DNA from: a bacterium
GTDB taxonomy: Bacteria > Pseudomonadota > Gammaproteobacteria > Pseudomonadales > Moraxellaceae
Length of the DNA: 64,000 nt
NCBI GenBank assembly: GCA_029945725.1
Contig: JAQSDB010000011.1
Span: 434,001 to 498,000 of the forward strand
Reading direction: 5' to 3'
The notes below the pieces were generated by a model. That model saw only the letters and a list, made by a program, of their open reading frames with translations. It was not told where the DNA came from and did no database searches. Made by a program: the position numbers and the translations under genes. The stretch's first letter is position 1; each line of letters begins with the position of its first letter. This document shows positions 1 through 9,732 of the stretch, in pieces.

Positions 1-31
1 ATCAAACACAGAAAGTTCCTTGATGGGTAGT

Positions 32-88
32 TGCCAACACCTGCTACAGCAATCAGGTCGAGTAGGTCCTGATCATAGGCAGTTGGCA
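32..88. other. Nested inverted repeat downstream of nudC
   Basis: An outer 7-bp repeat (TGCCAAC at 32-38, GTTGGCA at 82-88) encloses an inner 6-bp repeat (ATCAGG at 52-57, CCTGAT at 68-73). It lies past the nudC stop on the minus strand. There is no T-run, so it is not a typical intrinsic terminator. The rest of 1-134 shows no gene that I can recognise. Confidence 0.35.
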
Positions 89-134
89 TGCATGGGCCGG
101 GACACAAACCAGAATGGGGGTTAATGGCGAGGAT

Positions 135-959
135 TCAAGTCCGCCGGCAACGGGCCACAAAGCTCTGGATAAGGGCATGGGCAATACTGCCAGCCGGAGG
201 AATCGGCGGCAGATTGCTGAAATGGTAAAACCCGGCCTCGGCTATCTCCTCCTCCTGCAGCACAATGGCGCCGCTCTCATAGTCTGCATGAAAGCCCAGC
301 ATCAGATTCCCGGGAAAAGGCCAGGACTGGCTGCCGAAATAGCGTGGATTCCGGACCACAACGCCTACCTCTTCCTGCACTTCACGCAACAGTGTTTCTT
401 CAGCCGTCTCGCCCGCCTCAATAAATCCGGCAAGCGTACTGAACATGGGGCGATTAAAACGTTGCGCCCTGGCCAGCAGGATTTCGTCGCCCCGGGTCAC
501 GGCAACAATCACACAGGGATTTATTCTCGGGTACGAAGAAAAGGCGCAGGAAGGACAGATACGGGCACGTTCGCCTTTGGCGTGGCCTACGGTAGGCGTA
601 CCGCAACGACCACAAAAGCGATGACTGCGCTCCCATTCCAGAATCTGGAAAGCCCGGCCGGCCAGCGCAAACAGCTCATCATCCACCTGCCCCAGAATGC
701 GGCGCAGATCCTCGAAGTGATAGCCTTCGGGAGGAATTGCGGACTCCGGCACCGAAACAGCAAATACGGGCAGTGACTCCCACACCCCAAGATACTGGCG
801 CGCCACCTCGTCCATGCCCAGCCAGGAAAAATTCTTGAGGGCCGGAAAATACCCCTGCACAACATCATCATTCAGAAGAAGGCGGGCGCCCTGAAAAACC
901 AGCCAGAGACAGTCGCCGCGTAAATCTGCTGGCGCAATAACGCCGGGCTGAAACCGCAT
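135..959 (-). CDS. nudC: NADH pyrophosphatase / RNA-decapping Nudix hydrolase NudC
   Basis: NudC hydrolyses NAD(H) to NMN(H) and AMP and, in the known family, removes NAD caps from RNA 5' ends. The protein has a four-cysteine zinc ribbon (two CxxC pairs near residues 116-119 and 135-138) followed directly by a Nudix fold. The Nudix box runs from GFIEAGETAEET to REVQEEVG, near residues 178-199. Length (274 aa) is normal for the family. I prefer the ATG at 959 over the GTG at 962 because the ATG overlaps the stop of the upstream fimL gene by one base (TGATG), which suggests translational coupling. fimL-nudC adjacency is also found in Pseudomonas. Confidence 0.95.
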   Translation of the reverse strand: MRFQPGVIAPADLRGDCLWLVFQGARLLLNDDVVQGYFPALKNFSWLGMDEVARQYLGVWESLPVFAVSVPESAIPPEGYHFEDLRRILGQVDDELFALAGRAFQILEWERSHRFCGRCGTPTVGHAKGERARICPSCAFSSYPRINPCVIVAVTRGDEILLARAQRFNRPMFSTLAGFIEAGETAEETLLREVQEEVGVVVRNPRYFGSQSWPFPGNLMLGFHADYESGAIVLQEEEIAEAGFYHFSNLPPIPPAGSIAHALIQSFVARCRRT

Positions 960-2635
960 CACACCGCCTTGGCTGCTGTCACCGGAAAGCCAAGCTCCGC
1001 CACGCTTTCTTCGGCAATTTCCAGGATGCTTTCGCCGATCGGCTTGTTGGCCTCAAGGCTTTCCAGAAAGTAATCCACGCTGGAAATGGCATCGGCCAGT
1101 GTTTCCATGTCGGCCATATTGGGCTGCAGTTCAGCGCTCAGCATGCGCGCGTCAATATAGCGGGAGCAGGAGCGCAACACGGCGGCACCACGTTCAATGG
1201 CCAGAAAGGACAAGCCACCTGCCACGGACTGCAGGGTGGAGGGAACATTGGTGAGATGCATAAGATCGCGATCAGACTCGAGATAGGAACTGATGGCGCG
1301 TTTCGCCAGAGAAAGCCCGGAGCGGGATTCACCCACGAGCAAGGCACGCGCCTCATCAAGCTGATGAATGGAGACGCGGCTGTTGTTGATCTGCATGTCG
1401 GCACCCGGGGTCACCCGTTTCACCAGACCTGCCACCGCATTTTCAACATCCATCAAGGTATCAACCAGGGCATGCAAATCAGCCTGATCCGGCTCACCAC
1501 TCCACTTGCGCACTTCTTCAGCCTGACCGCGCATCGCCTGACTGGAATCAAGCAACCCCAGCATGACCAGCGTCTGTGATGTGCGGTTAAGGCTATCGGC
1601 CATAACCTGATAGCTTTCTGCATCATTCTTGGCGCCACGCGACATGATATCCAGCGTGTCCTTGACTTGCGCCAGCTCGTCACGCAACACCGAAGCAACC
1701 GTCTTGATCACAGACCCGCCCGGCCCGCACATCAGCTCATACTCGGTCGTCATTTGCGTCTGCGTCAGACAGTAATCAGCCAGCCCGAATTCATGACGTA
1801 CGGCAGCGGTTTTTTCAGTGTCGTCCGATAATCCGACCACATACAGGCTATCGCCCAGCAAGCGCCGGTCCGGCTGACCATTACCGTCATTTTGTATCAG
1901 GGCCTTGAGCTGCCGATCCAGCTGACCAAGCAGAACCTTGCGTGGATTGTTAACCACCACGCCATGCTGAAGCGCCTCGATCATGGCCGCCGCCACCCAC
2001 CAGGTCAGTGCCTGCGGACGCTGGCCACACAGCTGCTGGGCACGCTCGCAGGCACGCGCCATCATGCGGAAATGCGGGATGTCGGCATGGTCGCGCAATA
2101 CTGAAATAAGGCCGGTCTGGTACATCAGGCGCAAGCGCCGGACAAGTGCCACCATTTGCTCGGGACTGACGTCAAGCTGCGGTAAAGCCGGAGGAGCAGG
2201 CAACAGTTTCGGCAATTGCAGAAAGAACCCTTCGGGCAAGGGCGCCTGGCCAAGAGCAGCGCGCACCTGATTAATGGCGGGCAACAGTAATTGCGGAGAG
2301 GCGCCCTGCTTCAGCTGCACGTACTCAAGATAACGCCCCAGCACCATGATGCCCTGACCCAGTGCCGCAAACGTCTCATCCGACGCCTCCGGGCCATTGG
2401 TTTGCACCTGACGCATCAACTGGCTCATACCACTGGCCAGCTCAACCGCACCGGGCAACTCAATCAGCCGCAACGCCCCCAATATCTGGTCAAGACCCTC
2501 GACACACGAATCCAGCAGGACAGGACTGTTACGCTCTTCAACATAAGAGCTGACTTGTGCTTCCACTTGCGCCAATGTGGCATCCACCTCGGCCTTGACC
2601 AGATTCAGCGAGGCAAGATTGGGACTGAGAACCAT
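959..2635 (-). CDS. fimL: FimL, ChpA N-terminal-like pilus/cAMP regulator without kinase core
   Basis: This 558-aa cytoplasmic protein is built from helical Hpt-like segments resembling the N-terminus of the pilus chemotaxis kinase ChpA (for example LDQILGALRLIELPG near residue 50 and VPSTLQSVAGGLSFL near residue 460). It has no CheA dimerisation, ATPase or CheW part. I see no HxxKG phosphoacceptor motif, and the first segment has Asp where ChpA has His. Pseudomonas FimL has the same length and architecture, is also next to nudC, and promotes type IV pilus function and cAMP signalling through PilG/FimV. The 224-bp gap upstream (2636-2859) probably holds its promoter. Confidence 0.88.
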   Translation of the reverse strand: MVLSPNLASLNLVKAEVDATLAQVEAQVSSYVEERNSPVLLDSCVEGLDQILGALRLIELPGAVELASGMSQLMRQVQTNGPEASDETFAALGQGIMVLGRYLEYVQLKQGASPQLLLPAINQVRAALGQAPLPEGFFLQLPKLLPAPPALPQLDVSPEQMVALVRRLRLMYQTGLISVLRDHADIPHFRMMARACERAQQLCGQRPQALTWWVAAAMIEALQHGVVVNNPRKVLLGQLDRQLKALIQNDGNGQPDRRLLGDSLYVVGLSDDTEKTAAVRHEFGLADYCLTQTQMTTEYELMCGPGGSVIKTVASVLRDELAQVKDTLDIMSRGAKNDAESYQVMADSLNRTSQTLVMLGLLDSSQAMRGQAEEVRKWSGEPDQADLHALVDTLMDVENAVAGLVKRVTPGADMQINNSRVSIHQLDEARALLVGESRSGLSLAKRAISSYLESDRDLMHLTNVPSTLQSVAGGLSFLAIERGAAVLRSCSRYIDARMLSAELQPNMADMETLADAISSVDYFLESLEANKPIGESILEIAEESVAELGFPVTAAKAV

Positions 2636-2859
2636 GTGTGCTGTCCTGGCAATTTTTCTTGAATATTGAAACCGGCGACATCAACAAACCTGCCAGTACT
2701 TTGGCTTAGCGAAACGGGGCTGAAATCCCGCATTTCAAACCCGGATTAAACTCCTGTCTCACTGTGGCATGACTGGGAGAAACGGTCAATTTCGCTTTCC
2801 AAACCATTGAAGTCTATTAACTACTTTAAAAAACAAACATGTGTTTTTATACCATGCAC

Positions 2860-3570
2860 CTACCGCCACAGACAGGCTCCGCCAGCAGCCTTGTCCAGAG
2901 CCTTCAGCTTGGCCTCATGACGCGCCAGCTCTTGCTCATCGGCACGTATTACCGGCAAGGGCCGCCGTGATGCTGGTAGCCGCCGTATGCCTTCCGTACG
3001 CTGCTCGCTATTACCGGACTCATTCTCTTCATTACCCAGCTGCAAGCCGACCTGCCCCCCCGTCATGGCAAGATAAACTTCAGCCAGAATCTCGGAGTCC
3101 AGCAAAGCACCGTGATAGCTGCGATCCCGTTGATCCGCACCGTAACGCCGCGCCAGCGCATCAAGATTGTTTTTCTGTCCCGGATGTTTGGCGCGCGCCA
3201 TCACCAGAGTATCAAGCACGCCGCAATATTCCGTGATGGGCGGCAAATCCCGCTGCAACAGCTTCAGCTCATGATTGATGAAGCTCAAATCAAAAGGGGC
3301 ATTGTGGATAATCAACTCGGCGCCGCGCACGAAAGCGATGAACTCATCCGCAATACTGGCAAACAGGGGCTTGTCGGCGAGAAATTCGTTGGTGATGCCA
3401 TGCACGGCCATGGCTTCGGCTTCAACTTCACGACCCGGATTGAGGTAGTAATGAAAGCTGCGCCTGGTGAGCTTGCGATTGACCAGCTCAAGGCAACCAA
3501 TTTCAATCAGGCGATGTCCGTGTGCCGGATCAAGGCCTGTCGTTTCAGTATCCAGAATAATCTGACGCAT
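2860..3570 (-). CDS. dnaQ: DNA polymerase III epsilon subunit (3'-5' proofreading exonuclease)
   Basis: DnaQ proofreads within the replicative polymerase III core. The three exonuclease motifs are visible: Exo I DTETTGLD (D7, E9), Exo II in IIHNAPFDLSF, and Exo III-epsilon HGALLDSE. After the nuclease domain there is a polar tail of about 60 residues, the region that binds the alpha subunit in other species. Length is 236 aa (E. coli 243). The ATG overlaps the rnhA stop by one base (TGATG). Gene order yafS-rnhA-dnaQ on one strand with gloB divergent is conserved in enterics and pseudomonads. Confidence 0.96.
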   Translation of the reverse strand: MRQIILDTETTGLDPAHGHRLIEIGCLELVNRKLTRRSFHYYLNPGREVEAEAMAVHGITNEFLADKPLFASIADEFIAFVRGAELIIHNAPFDLSFINHELKLLQRDLPPITEYCGVLDTLVMARAKHPGQKNNLDALARRYGADQRDRSYHGALLDSEILAEVYLAMTGGQVGLQLGNEENESGNSEQRTEGIRRLPASRRPLPVIRADEQELARHEAKLKALDKAAGGACLWR

Positions 3571-4028
3571 CAGATATCCGCCTTTTGCTTCAGGCCCAGC
3601 ATTTCATCAACGGCCTGATTGGCCAGCTGATCGGCAATTTCGTTGCCCTCATGACCGGCATGACCTTTGACCCAGCGCCAGTCAATGCGGTGGCGCGCCG
3701 CTTCGGCTTCCAGCATTTGCCAGAGATCGACATTTTTTACCGGCTCTTTGGCTGCATTACGCCAGCCTTTGGCTTTCCAGCCCACCAGCCACTCTGTCAT
3801 GCCTTTTTTTACATACTGGGAGTCAGTCCAGAGCACCACACAACATTCTTTTTTCAACACCCGCAATGCTTCGATGGCACCCTGAAGTTCCATGCGATTA
3901 TTCGTGGTATGCGGCTCTGCGCCATAAAGCCTTTTTTCATGGCCGTTCGTACGCAACAAAGCGCCCCATCCGCCCGGGCCAGGATTACCACGACAGGCAC
4001 CGTCACAATAAATTTCAACGTTAGTCAT
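3570..4028 (-). CDS. rnhA: Ribonuclease HI
   Basis: RNase HI degrades the RNA strand of RNA-DNA hybrids such as R-loops and primers. The carboxylate tetrad is intact: D9 ([14 protein letters not shown]), E47 (NNRMELQGA), D69 (WTDSQY) and D133 (NEIADQLA), with the flexible-loop histidine in KGHAGHEGN. Length (152 aa) is standard. It overlaps the upstream methyltransferase gene by 4 bases and dnaQ by one base, so all three are probably translated from one mRNA. Confidence 0.97.
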   Translation of the reverse strand: MTNVEIYCDGACRGNPGPGGWGALLRTNGHEKRLYGAEPHTTNNRMELQGAIEALRVLKKECCVVLWTDSQYVKKGMTEWLVGWKAKGWRNAAKEPVKNVDLWQMLEAEAARHRIDWRWVKGHAGHEGNEIADQLANQAVDEMLGLKQKADI

Positions 4029-4825
4029 TCTTTGTCCATGTCCATCATCCAGCGCCGCACCCGTGCCTCGGTCAACAGCACGGGGGCTGGAGCCGGATAG
4101 CGGTTACGACGTCGTGTTTCGATGGGAGTAATGCAGGAAATACGTTTGCGCGCCAGCAAGGCATAAGCGGCACCACCCTGACTCCAGTAGCGGCGCCCCA
4201 GCTTTTCCAGCCACCCAAAACGGCGGCGTATGTTGGCATGCGTGAGGGGGGGTGTAAAACAGGCACTTTCCAGACCCACCACCTCGAAATCGAGAAGTGT
4301 GAGCCAGTCGGCAAGGCGCTGCGGACTCAGGGAACGACGCAGCCAGGGTGATTCTGCCCCCCAGGGGCGGCGAAACAGATGCCACAAGCCCCACAAGCTC
4401 CACGGATTAAAACCGAGAATCAGCAAATGACCGTCAGGAATCAGTACACGGGATGCTTCGCGCAGCAAGGCATGGGGACGGGCGGCAGCATCCAGCCCAT
4501 GATGAATGAAAACCAGATCAAGGCTGTCTTTGGCAAAAGGCAGGTTTTCCGGCGCAGCGCGCAGGGGCGACAGGCCTTCGACTGAGGGCAGATCGACATC
4601 AACCACACAGCGATGTCGAATGCGGCTGCCCGCCATGAGATTGCGATCAATCACCTGCCCTATTTGCAGGGCGTGATAGCCAAAGAGGTCAGGCAGGATG
4701 CGGCCCAGCAACTGCTCCTCTGCCTGCAGCAGATCCTGCCCCAGATCACTGCCAAACCATTGCCGGAAGTCCGGTTGCAAATCGGTACTTGGCTCACTGG
4801 TGAAAAGGCGGGGAAGCTCCATCAT
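4025..4825 (-). CDS. yafS: Class I SAM-dependent methyltransferase, YafS-like
   Basis: This 266-aa protein is a Methyltransf_11-type Rossmann fold: acidic strand [12 protein letters not shown], then [18 protein letters not shown] and the post-motif [21 protein letters not shown]. The substrate is unknown. I chose ATG 4825 because AAGGGG lies 7 bases upstream; an in-frame ATG at 4876 has no comparable ribosome site. The C-terminus is rich in Arg. The gene overlaps rnhA by 4 bases and is divergent from gloB, the arrangement seen for E. coli yafS. Confidence 0.85.
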   Translation of the reverse strand: MMELPRLFTSEPSTDLQPDFRQWFGSDLGQDLLQAEEQLLGRILPDLFGYHALQIGQVIDRNLMAGSRIRHRCVVDVDLPSVEGLSPLRAAPENLPFAKDSLDLVFIHHGLDAAARPHALLREASRVLIPDGHLLILGFNPWSLWGLWHLFRRPWGAESPWLRRSLSPQRLADWLTLLDFEVVGLESACFTPPLTHANIRRRFGWLEKLGRRYWSQGGAAYALLARKRISCITPIETRRRNRYPAPAPVLLTEARVRRWMMDMDKE

Positions 4826-5040
4826 GTCCAGACCCCTTTGCATGTGCACTTGGCCATTTTGTGCTCGCCGGTGCATGCGTCAAGTGAAACGCTGAAATTA
4901 AAGGAGACCCGGCAGTATATGCCCGACATCTGCGGACGCCGAGGGCTCAGCTCATGGTACGTTACCCCGAGCCTACCCCTGATGGCAGTTGCCTTGAAAC
5001 GCTCCCGTTATCGAAGCCCTATTCCATCCTCCGGACCACC

Positions 5041-5808
5041 ATGACCATGCAAGCTGTCGCGCTTCCCGCCTTTCGGGACAATTACCTCTGGTGCCTGGTG
5101 CATGAAGGCCGGGCACTGGTCGTCGATCCCGGCGATGCCGCCGTCGTCGAACAATGGCTGAAGGAGCAGCAACTGCATCTTAGCTACCTTCTGATCACTC
5201 ACCATCACGCCGATCATATCGGCGGCTTGGGCGAGCTCCTTGAGCGGCACCAGCCTGTGGTTTACGGCCCTGATGAAGGCATTGCGGGCATACAGCACAT
5301 CCTGCGCGGTGGCGAAGCACTGTCGCTGGATGGTTTCGGCCACGTTGATGTCCTGGCCATTCCCGGCCATACCCGCGCCCACATCGCCTATTATCTACCG
5401 GAGCCTGCCCTCCTGTTCTGCGGCGACACGCTGTTCAGTGCCGGCTGTGGCCGCCTGTTTGAAGGCACGCCCGCACAGATGTACCAGTCACTGCAAAGCC
5501 TGGCAGCGCTGCCGGACGAGACACGGGTCTGCTGCAGCCACGAGTACACCGAAGCCAATCTGCACTTTGCGGCTGTTGTCGAGCCGGATAACCGCTCCCG
5601 ACAGGCGCGCAGCGAGGAGGTCGCCCTGCTCCGGGCCGCCGGAAAGCCCAGCTTGCCGGTATTGCTGGGGCAGGAGCGCCGCTACAACCCCTTCCTGCGC
5701 TGTGCGGTCCCGGCCGTTATACAACAGGCTTCTCAGGAGGCCGGGCAGGCCCTTGGCGCTGGGCTGGCCACCTTTACGGCGCTTCGCGCCTGGAAGGACC
5801 GCTTCTGA
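5041..5808 (+). CDS. gloB: Hydroxyacylglutathione hydrolase (glyoxalase II)
   Basis: GloB hydrolyses S-lactoylglutathione to lactate and glutathione, the second step of methylglyoxal detoxification. It is a metallo-beta-lactamase fold protein with the binuclear metal motif THHHADHIGG, then PGHTRAHIAYY, GDTLFSAGCGRLFEG (bridging Asp) and CSHEYTEANLHFA. Length is 255 aa from ATG 5041 (ATG 5047 is an alternative). The open frame extends further upstream to 4954, but those residues do not look like part of the family. The gene is divergent from yafS across 4826-5040. Confidence 0.95.
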   Translation: MTMQAVALPAFRDNYLWCLVHEGRALVVDPGDAAVVEQWLKEQQLHLSYLLITHHHADHIGGLGELLERHQPVVYGPDEGIAGIQHILRGGEALSLDGFGHVDVLAIPGHTRAHIAYYLPEPALLFCGDTLFSAGCGRLFEGTPAQMYQSLQSLAALPDETRVCCSHEYTEANLHFAAVVEPDNRSRQARSEEVALLRAAGKPSLPVLLGQERRYNPFLRCAVPAVIQQASQEAGQALGAGLATFTALRAWKDRF

Positions 5809-5953
5809 TACTGCACCCACCGCCCGAAAAGCACTTTCGCAACATCGTGATTCTGTTACGAAATCGCCTCTCAGCTGCCGGCTTTTTGCTTGCCCGCACC
5901 GGGGGTGCCCCATAGAATCATGCAGACTTAGTCTCTTTAACGAGAAATTCCGC

Positions 5954-7786
5954 ATGATTTTCGGCTTTTTCACTTACAGACCAACCCTGCGCGGCCTTGT
6001 TACCCGGCCGGTGTTCGCAGCGCTTTGTCTGACCCTCGCATTACCGGCCCATGCCGGCTGGTGGGGCCGCACCTTCGGCGCCGCCGCCGAGCAAAAAACA
6101 GAAGCCCCCGCGCTTGTCGCAGGTCCGGTCAGCCTGCCAGCTACTCCGGGCTCGCAAGCCATCGCACCTGCCAGTCTCGATGCCCCCGGCAACTCTGCCA
6201 ATGACCCTGCCGCCCTCGCCCTTACGGCGGCGCAAGACGGTATTGTCGACGCCGACACAGAGGACGACAACGCCGTCCTGCTGCCGAATGTTGAGGAGTC
6301 CTTGCTGGGGGAAGTCGACGGCCCGGATACCTCGCTTGACCAGGAAGCCCTGGTCGCCAAGGGCGACCTCTGGGAGCGCATGCGTGCCGGCTTTCAGATG
6401 GATATTGCCGAGGACAATGATCGCATTTCCGTGCAACGCAACTGGTACCTGCAGCATGGCGACTATCTCGACCGCATGGCCAAGCGTGCCACCCGCTATC
6501 TTCATTACACGGTCACCGAAGCCGAAAAGCGCGGCATGCCTACCGAACTGGCCCTGCTGCCCGTTATAGAAAGTGCCTATGATCCCTTTGCCTACTCTCA
6601 TGCCAGTGCTGCCGGCATGTGGCAGTTCATTCCGGGCACTGGCAAGATTTTCGGCCTGAAACAGACCTGGTGGTATGACGGCCGCCGTGACGTGGTCGAA
6701 TCCACCCGTGCGGCTTACGATTTTCTCGGCATGCTCTACAGCAAGTTTGGTGACTGGCAGCTGGTACTGGCTGCCTACAATGCCGGTCCCGGGGCAGTGC
6801 AACGCGCCATCAATCGCAATCTGGCTGCCGGCCTGCCTACCGACTTCTGGTCATTGAAGCTGCCGGCCGAAACACGCGCCTATGTGCCCCGCTTTCTGGC
6901 GGTAGCACAGATCATCAAATCCCCCGAGTCCTTTGGCCGCAACCTGCGCCCGGTAGTCAACCAGCCATTTTTCCGTTCCATCCCCACGAACGGACAAATA
7001 GACATGACAGCGGCCGCGCAAATTGCCGGTGTCTCGCTCAAGGAACTGTACCAGCTCAACCCCGGCTATAACCGCTGGGCTACCGACCCCGAAGGTCCGC
7101 ACCGCCTGCTGGTGCCGGCTTCGCTGCCACAGGACTTTGAAGCACAGATTACCGCACTGCCGGTACCTGAGCGTGTGGCGGCGACCACCTACAAGGTTAA
7201 AAAAGGAGATACGCTTTATCGTGTTTCCCGGCAGTTCGGCATTACGCCAGACGAACTCAAGCGCCTCAATAACCTGAAGACCAACAGTCTGCCCGCAGGG
7301 CACACGCTGACCATCACTCGCGCCAGCATGAGCCCGGAATTTATTGCCCTTAATCAGGAAATGCATCTGGATCATATGGGCAGTGATCGTGACGGCAGCG
7401 CCGGCAATATCAGCAAGAGCTACAAGGTACGCCGCGGCGACACGCTTGCCTCCATCGCACGCCGGCATGGTGTCAGCGCAAAAAATATTGCGCGCTGGAA
7501 CAATATCAGCGCACGCTCGCGCGTGCATGCCGGCCAGCGCCTGACGCTTCAGATCAGCAAGCAGACTGGCAGGCAGCGCCTTGCCGGAGCCGACAATAAA
7601 AAAGGTGGCGCTGTCAAAGGCATCCATTATCAGGTCAAAAAAGGTGACACCCTTTCCTCCATCAGCAGGCGCTATAACGTTTCCGTCAAACAGATCAAAC
7701 GCTGGAATGCCAGCTCACACAAAATCCAGCCTGGCCAGGGTCTGGTTCTGTTTGTGGCCAGCAACTCCAGCAAGCGCAGCCTGTAG
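5954..7786 (+). CDS. mltD: Membrane-bound lytic murein transglycosylase D
   Basis: MltD cleaves peptidoglycan glycan strands with formation of 1,6-anhydroMurNAc. The 610-aa protein has an N-terminal hydrophobic export segment ending in PAHA, a low-complexity linker, an SLT domain (catalytic Glu in LLPVIESAYDPFAYSHASAAGMWQF, near residues 200-225), and three LysM repeats of about 45 residues starting at TYKVKKGDTL, SYKVRRGDTL and HYQVKKGDTL. The ATG at 5954 follows gloB by 145 bases. The open frame continues far upstream in an overlapping frame over gloB, but that part is a shadow. No lipobox cysteine is evident at the signal peptide end. Confidence 0.94.
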   Translation: MIFGFFTYRPTLRGLVTRPVFAALCLTLALPAHAGWWGRTFGAAAEQKTEAPALVAGPVSLPATPGSQAIAPASLDAPGNSANDPAALALTAAQDGIVDADTEDDNAVLLPNVEESLLGEVDGPDTSLDQEALVAKGDLWERMRAGFQMDIAEDNDRISVQRNWYLQHGDYLDRMAKRATRYLHYTVTEAEKRGMPTELALLPVIESAYDPFAYSHASAAGMWQFIPGTGKIFGLKQTWWYDGRRDVVESTRAAYDFLGMLYSKFGDWQLVLAAYNAGPGAVQRAINRNLAAGLPTDFWSLKLPAETRAYVPRFLAVAQIIKSPESFGRNLRPVVNQPFFRSIPTNGQIDMTAAAQIAGVSLKELYQLNPGYNRWATDPEGPHRLLVPASLPQDFEAQITALPVPERVAATTYKVKKGDTLYRVSRQFGITPDELKRLNNLKTNSLPAGHTLTITRASMSPEFIALNQEMHLDHMGSDRDGSAGNISKSYKVRRGDTLASIARRHGVSAKNIARWNNISARSRVHAGQRLTLQISKQTGRQRLAGADNKKGGAVKGIHYQVKKGDTLSSISRRYNVSVKQIKRWNASSHKIQPGQGLVLFVASNSSKRSL

Positions 7787-7790
7787 CATC

Positions 7791-7818
7791 ACTACCGGCG
7801 TCAACTGACGCCGGTAGT
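7791..7818 (+). terminator. Hairpin after mltD
   Basis: A perfect 13-bp inverted repeat (7791-7803 with 7806-7818) starts 5 bases past the mltD stop. There is no T-run after it, so it could be a transcript-end stabiliser or a Rho-assisted terminator. Confidence 0.5.
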
Positions 7819-7893
7819 CGCACTCAGCGCTCACCGAAATGTGCTAAAAACGATCGCGAATTTTGTCACCTTCCCAATAACAAGGACGTGCCC

Positions 7894-9726
7894 ATGTTGC
7901 CGCTGCTTCGTTCCCTGGCTGCACTCTCTCTGGCCCTGACCTGCGTCACTGCTCATGCCACAACAGAAATCAGCCATGCCATCGCCCTGCACGGCACCCC
8001 CAAATATCCTGCAAGCTTCAAGGCCTTTGCCTATGTGAATCCGGACGCCCCAAAAGGCGGCGACATCCGCCTTGAAGCCATGGGAACGTTTGACAGCCTC
8101 AATCCATTCATCAACAAAGGCATTCCTGCCGCCGGCATCAACAGCATCTACGACACGCTGACGCTGAAGTCAGATGACGAGCCTTTCACGCAATACGGCC
8201 TGCTGGCAGAAAAAATCGAACGTGATCCCGCCGACAAGTCCTGGATTATTTATCATTTAAATCCCAAGGCCCGCTTTTCCGATGGCAAACCCGTTACCAG
8301 TGCCGATGTTGTTTTTTCGTTCAACATTATCCGCAAGGACGGCGACCCCCAGTACAAGGCTTATTATTCTGACATTGCCAACGTTGAGGCACTGGATACA
8401 CAGCGCGTAAAATTCACCTTCAAGCGCACCGACAATCCCGAACTGCAGCTTATCGTCGGGCAACTGCAGATTATCCCCAAGCATTATTGGGAAAAGCGCA
8501 ACTTCAACACCACCAATCTTGATATCCCCGTCGGCAGTGGCGCTTATATCGTATCGCGCGTCGATAACGGCCGCAGCATTACCTATACGCGCAACCCCCA
8601 GTACTGGGGCGCCGATCTGCCCGTTAACCGGGGTCGCGAAAACTTCAACAGCATGACCTATGTCTACTATCGGGACATGACGGTTTCGCTGGAAGGCTTC
8701 AAGGCCGGACAGTTTGATTATCGCGTGGAGTACAAGGCAAAAACCTGGGCTACGGATTACGACTTCCCGGCAGCAAAGGCCGGCCTCGTCAAAAAATTGA
8801 TGATTAAAAATGAAAACCCTGCAGGCATGCAGGCATTTTCCTTCAATCTGCGCCGCCCGCTGTTTCAGGACATTCGCGTGCGCCAGGCGCTGGGCTATGC
8901 CTATGATTTTGAATGGGCAAACAAGACCATGTTTTACAATGCCTATACCCGCTCAGACAGCTTCTTTGCCAACTCGGAGCTGGCCGCGCGAGGCAAGCCA
9001 TCGAAAGAAGAGCTGGCCATTCTTGAGCCTTTTCGCAAGCAGCTGTCGCCCGCTATTTTTGCCGGCGTTCCTGTACCGCCCAAAACGGATGGCAGTGGCA
9101 ATGTTCGCGGCAACCTGATGCTGGCGCAGAAGCTGCTGAATGAGGCCGGCTGGAAAATACAGAATGGCAAACTGGTCGACAAGAACGGCAAACCATTTGC
9201 CTTTGAGATCATTATTTCCCAGCCCGAGCTTGAGCGCGTCATCAATCCTTTCCGCCAGAATCTTGCCCGCCTTGGCATCGACATGAAAATCCGTGTCGTG
9301 GACATACCGCAATATATAGAGCGGGAACGCAAGTTCGACTTCGACATGACCACGACCCGTGTGCCGCAATCACTGTCTCCGGGCAACGAGCAACGCAATT
9401 TCTGGGGATCGCAATATGCCGACCAGCCCGGCAGCGCGAATAAAATGGGCATCAAGGACCCGGTCGTGGATGCCCTTGTCGAGCAGATCATCAATGCCCC
9501 CAGCCGCGAACAGCTCGTCTACCGCACCCGAGCACTGGACCGCGTACTGCTCGCAGGCTATTACGTCATTCCGCAGTATTACATCGGCAGTGATCGTGTT
9601 GCCGTGTGGGATTTTTTCGAGCGGCCGAGGATCTCGCCCAAATACAGCATCGGTCTTGATACCTGGTGGATCAACCTGAAAAAACAGGCTGACATCCGCA
9701 TGAGTCAGAACAAGGGACAGAAATAA
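7894..9726 (+). CDS. yejA: Peptide ABC transporter periplasmic binding protein, YejA-like
   Basis: A family 5 extracellular solute-binding protein of 610 aa with a signal peptide (SLALTCVTAHA) and family features such as HGTPKYPASFKAFAYVNPDA and QALGYAYDFEWANKTMF. It would deliver oligopeptides, or peptide-conjugated nucleotides such as microcin C in the E. coli YejABEF system, to the YejBE channel. I chose ATG 7894 over GTG 7888 because AAGGA (7882-7886) is correctly spaced only for 7894. yejB follows after 6 bases, so the four genes form an operon. Confidence 0.9.
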   Translation: MLPLLRSLAALSLALTCVTAHATTEISHAIALHGTPKYPASFKAFAYVNPDAPKGGDIRLEAMGTFDSLNPFINKGIPAAGINSIYDTLTLKSDDEPFTQYGLLAEKIERDPADKSWIIYHLNPKARFSDGKPVTSADVVFSFNIIRKDGDPQYKAYYSDIANVEALDTQRVKFTFKRTDNPELQLIVGQLQIIPKHYWEKRNFNTTNLDIPVGSGAYIVSRVDNGRSITYTRNPQYWGADLPVNRGRENFNSMTYVYYRDMTVSLEGFKAGQFDYRVEYKAKTWATDYDFPAAKAGLVKKLMIKNENPAGMQAFSFNLRRPLFQDIRVRQALGYAYDFEWANKTMFYNAYTRSDSFFANSELAARGKPSKEELAILEPFRKQLSPAIFAGVPVPPKTDGSGNVRGNLMLAQKLLNEAGWKIQNGKLVDKNGKPFAFEIIISQPELERVINPFRQNLARLGIDMKIRVVDIPQYIERERKFDFDMTTTRVPQSLSPGNEQRNFWGSQYADQPGSANKMGIKDPVVDALVEQIINAPSREQLVYRTRALDRVLLAGYYVIPQYYIGSDRVAVWDFFERPRISPKYSIGLDTWWINLKKQADIRMSQNKGQK

Positions 9727-9732
9727 CTCCCC

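Noticed and set aside
32-88. Integron attC site
   Set aside because: The ends do not fit the RYYYAAC/GTTRRRY cores and there is no cassette-like neighbour or integrase in the window.
135-2635. Truncated ChpA kinase as a broken gene
   Set aside because: The length and the nudC neighbour match FimL, which naturally lacks the kinase core.
5240-5953. N-terminal extension of the mltD frame over gloB
   Set aside because: It overlaps gloB in another frame, is rich in Arg/Pro/Ser like a shadow, and precedes the clear signal peptide start at 5954.
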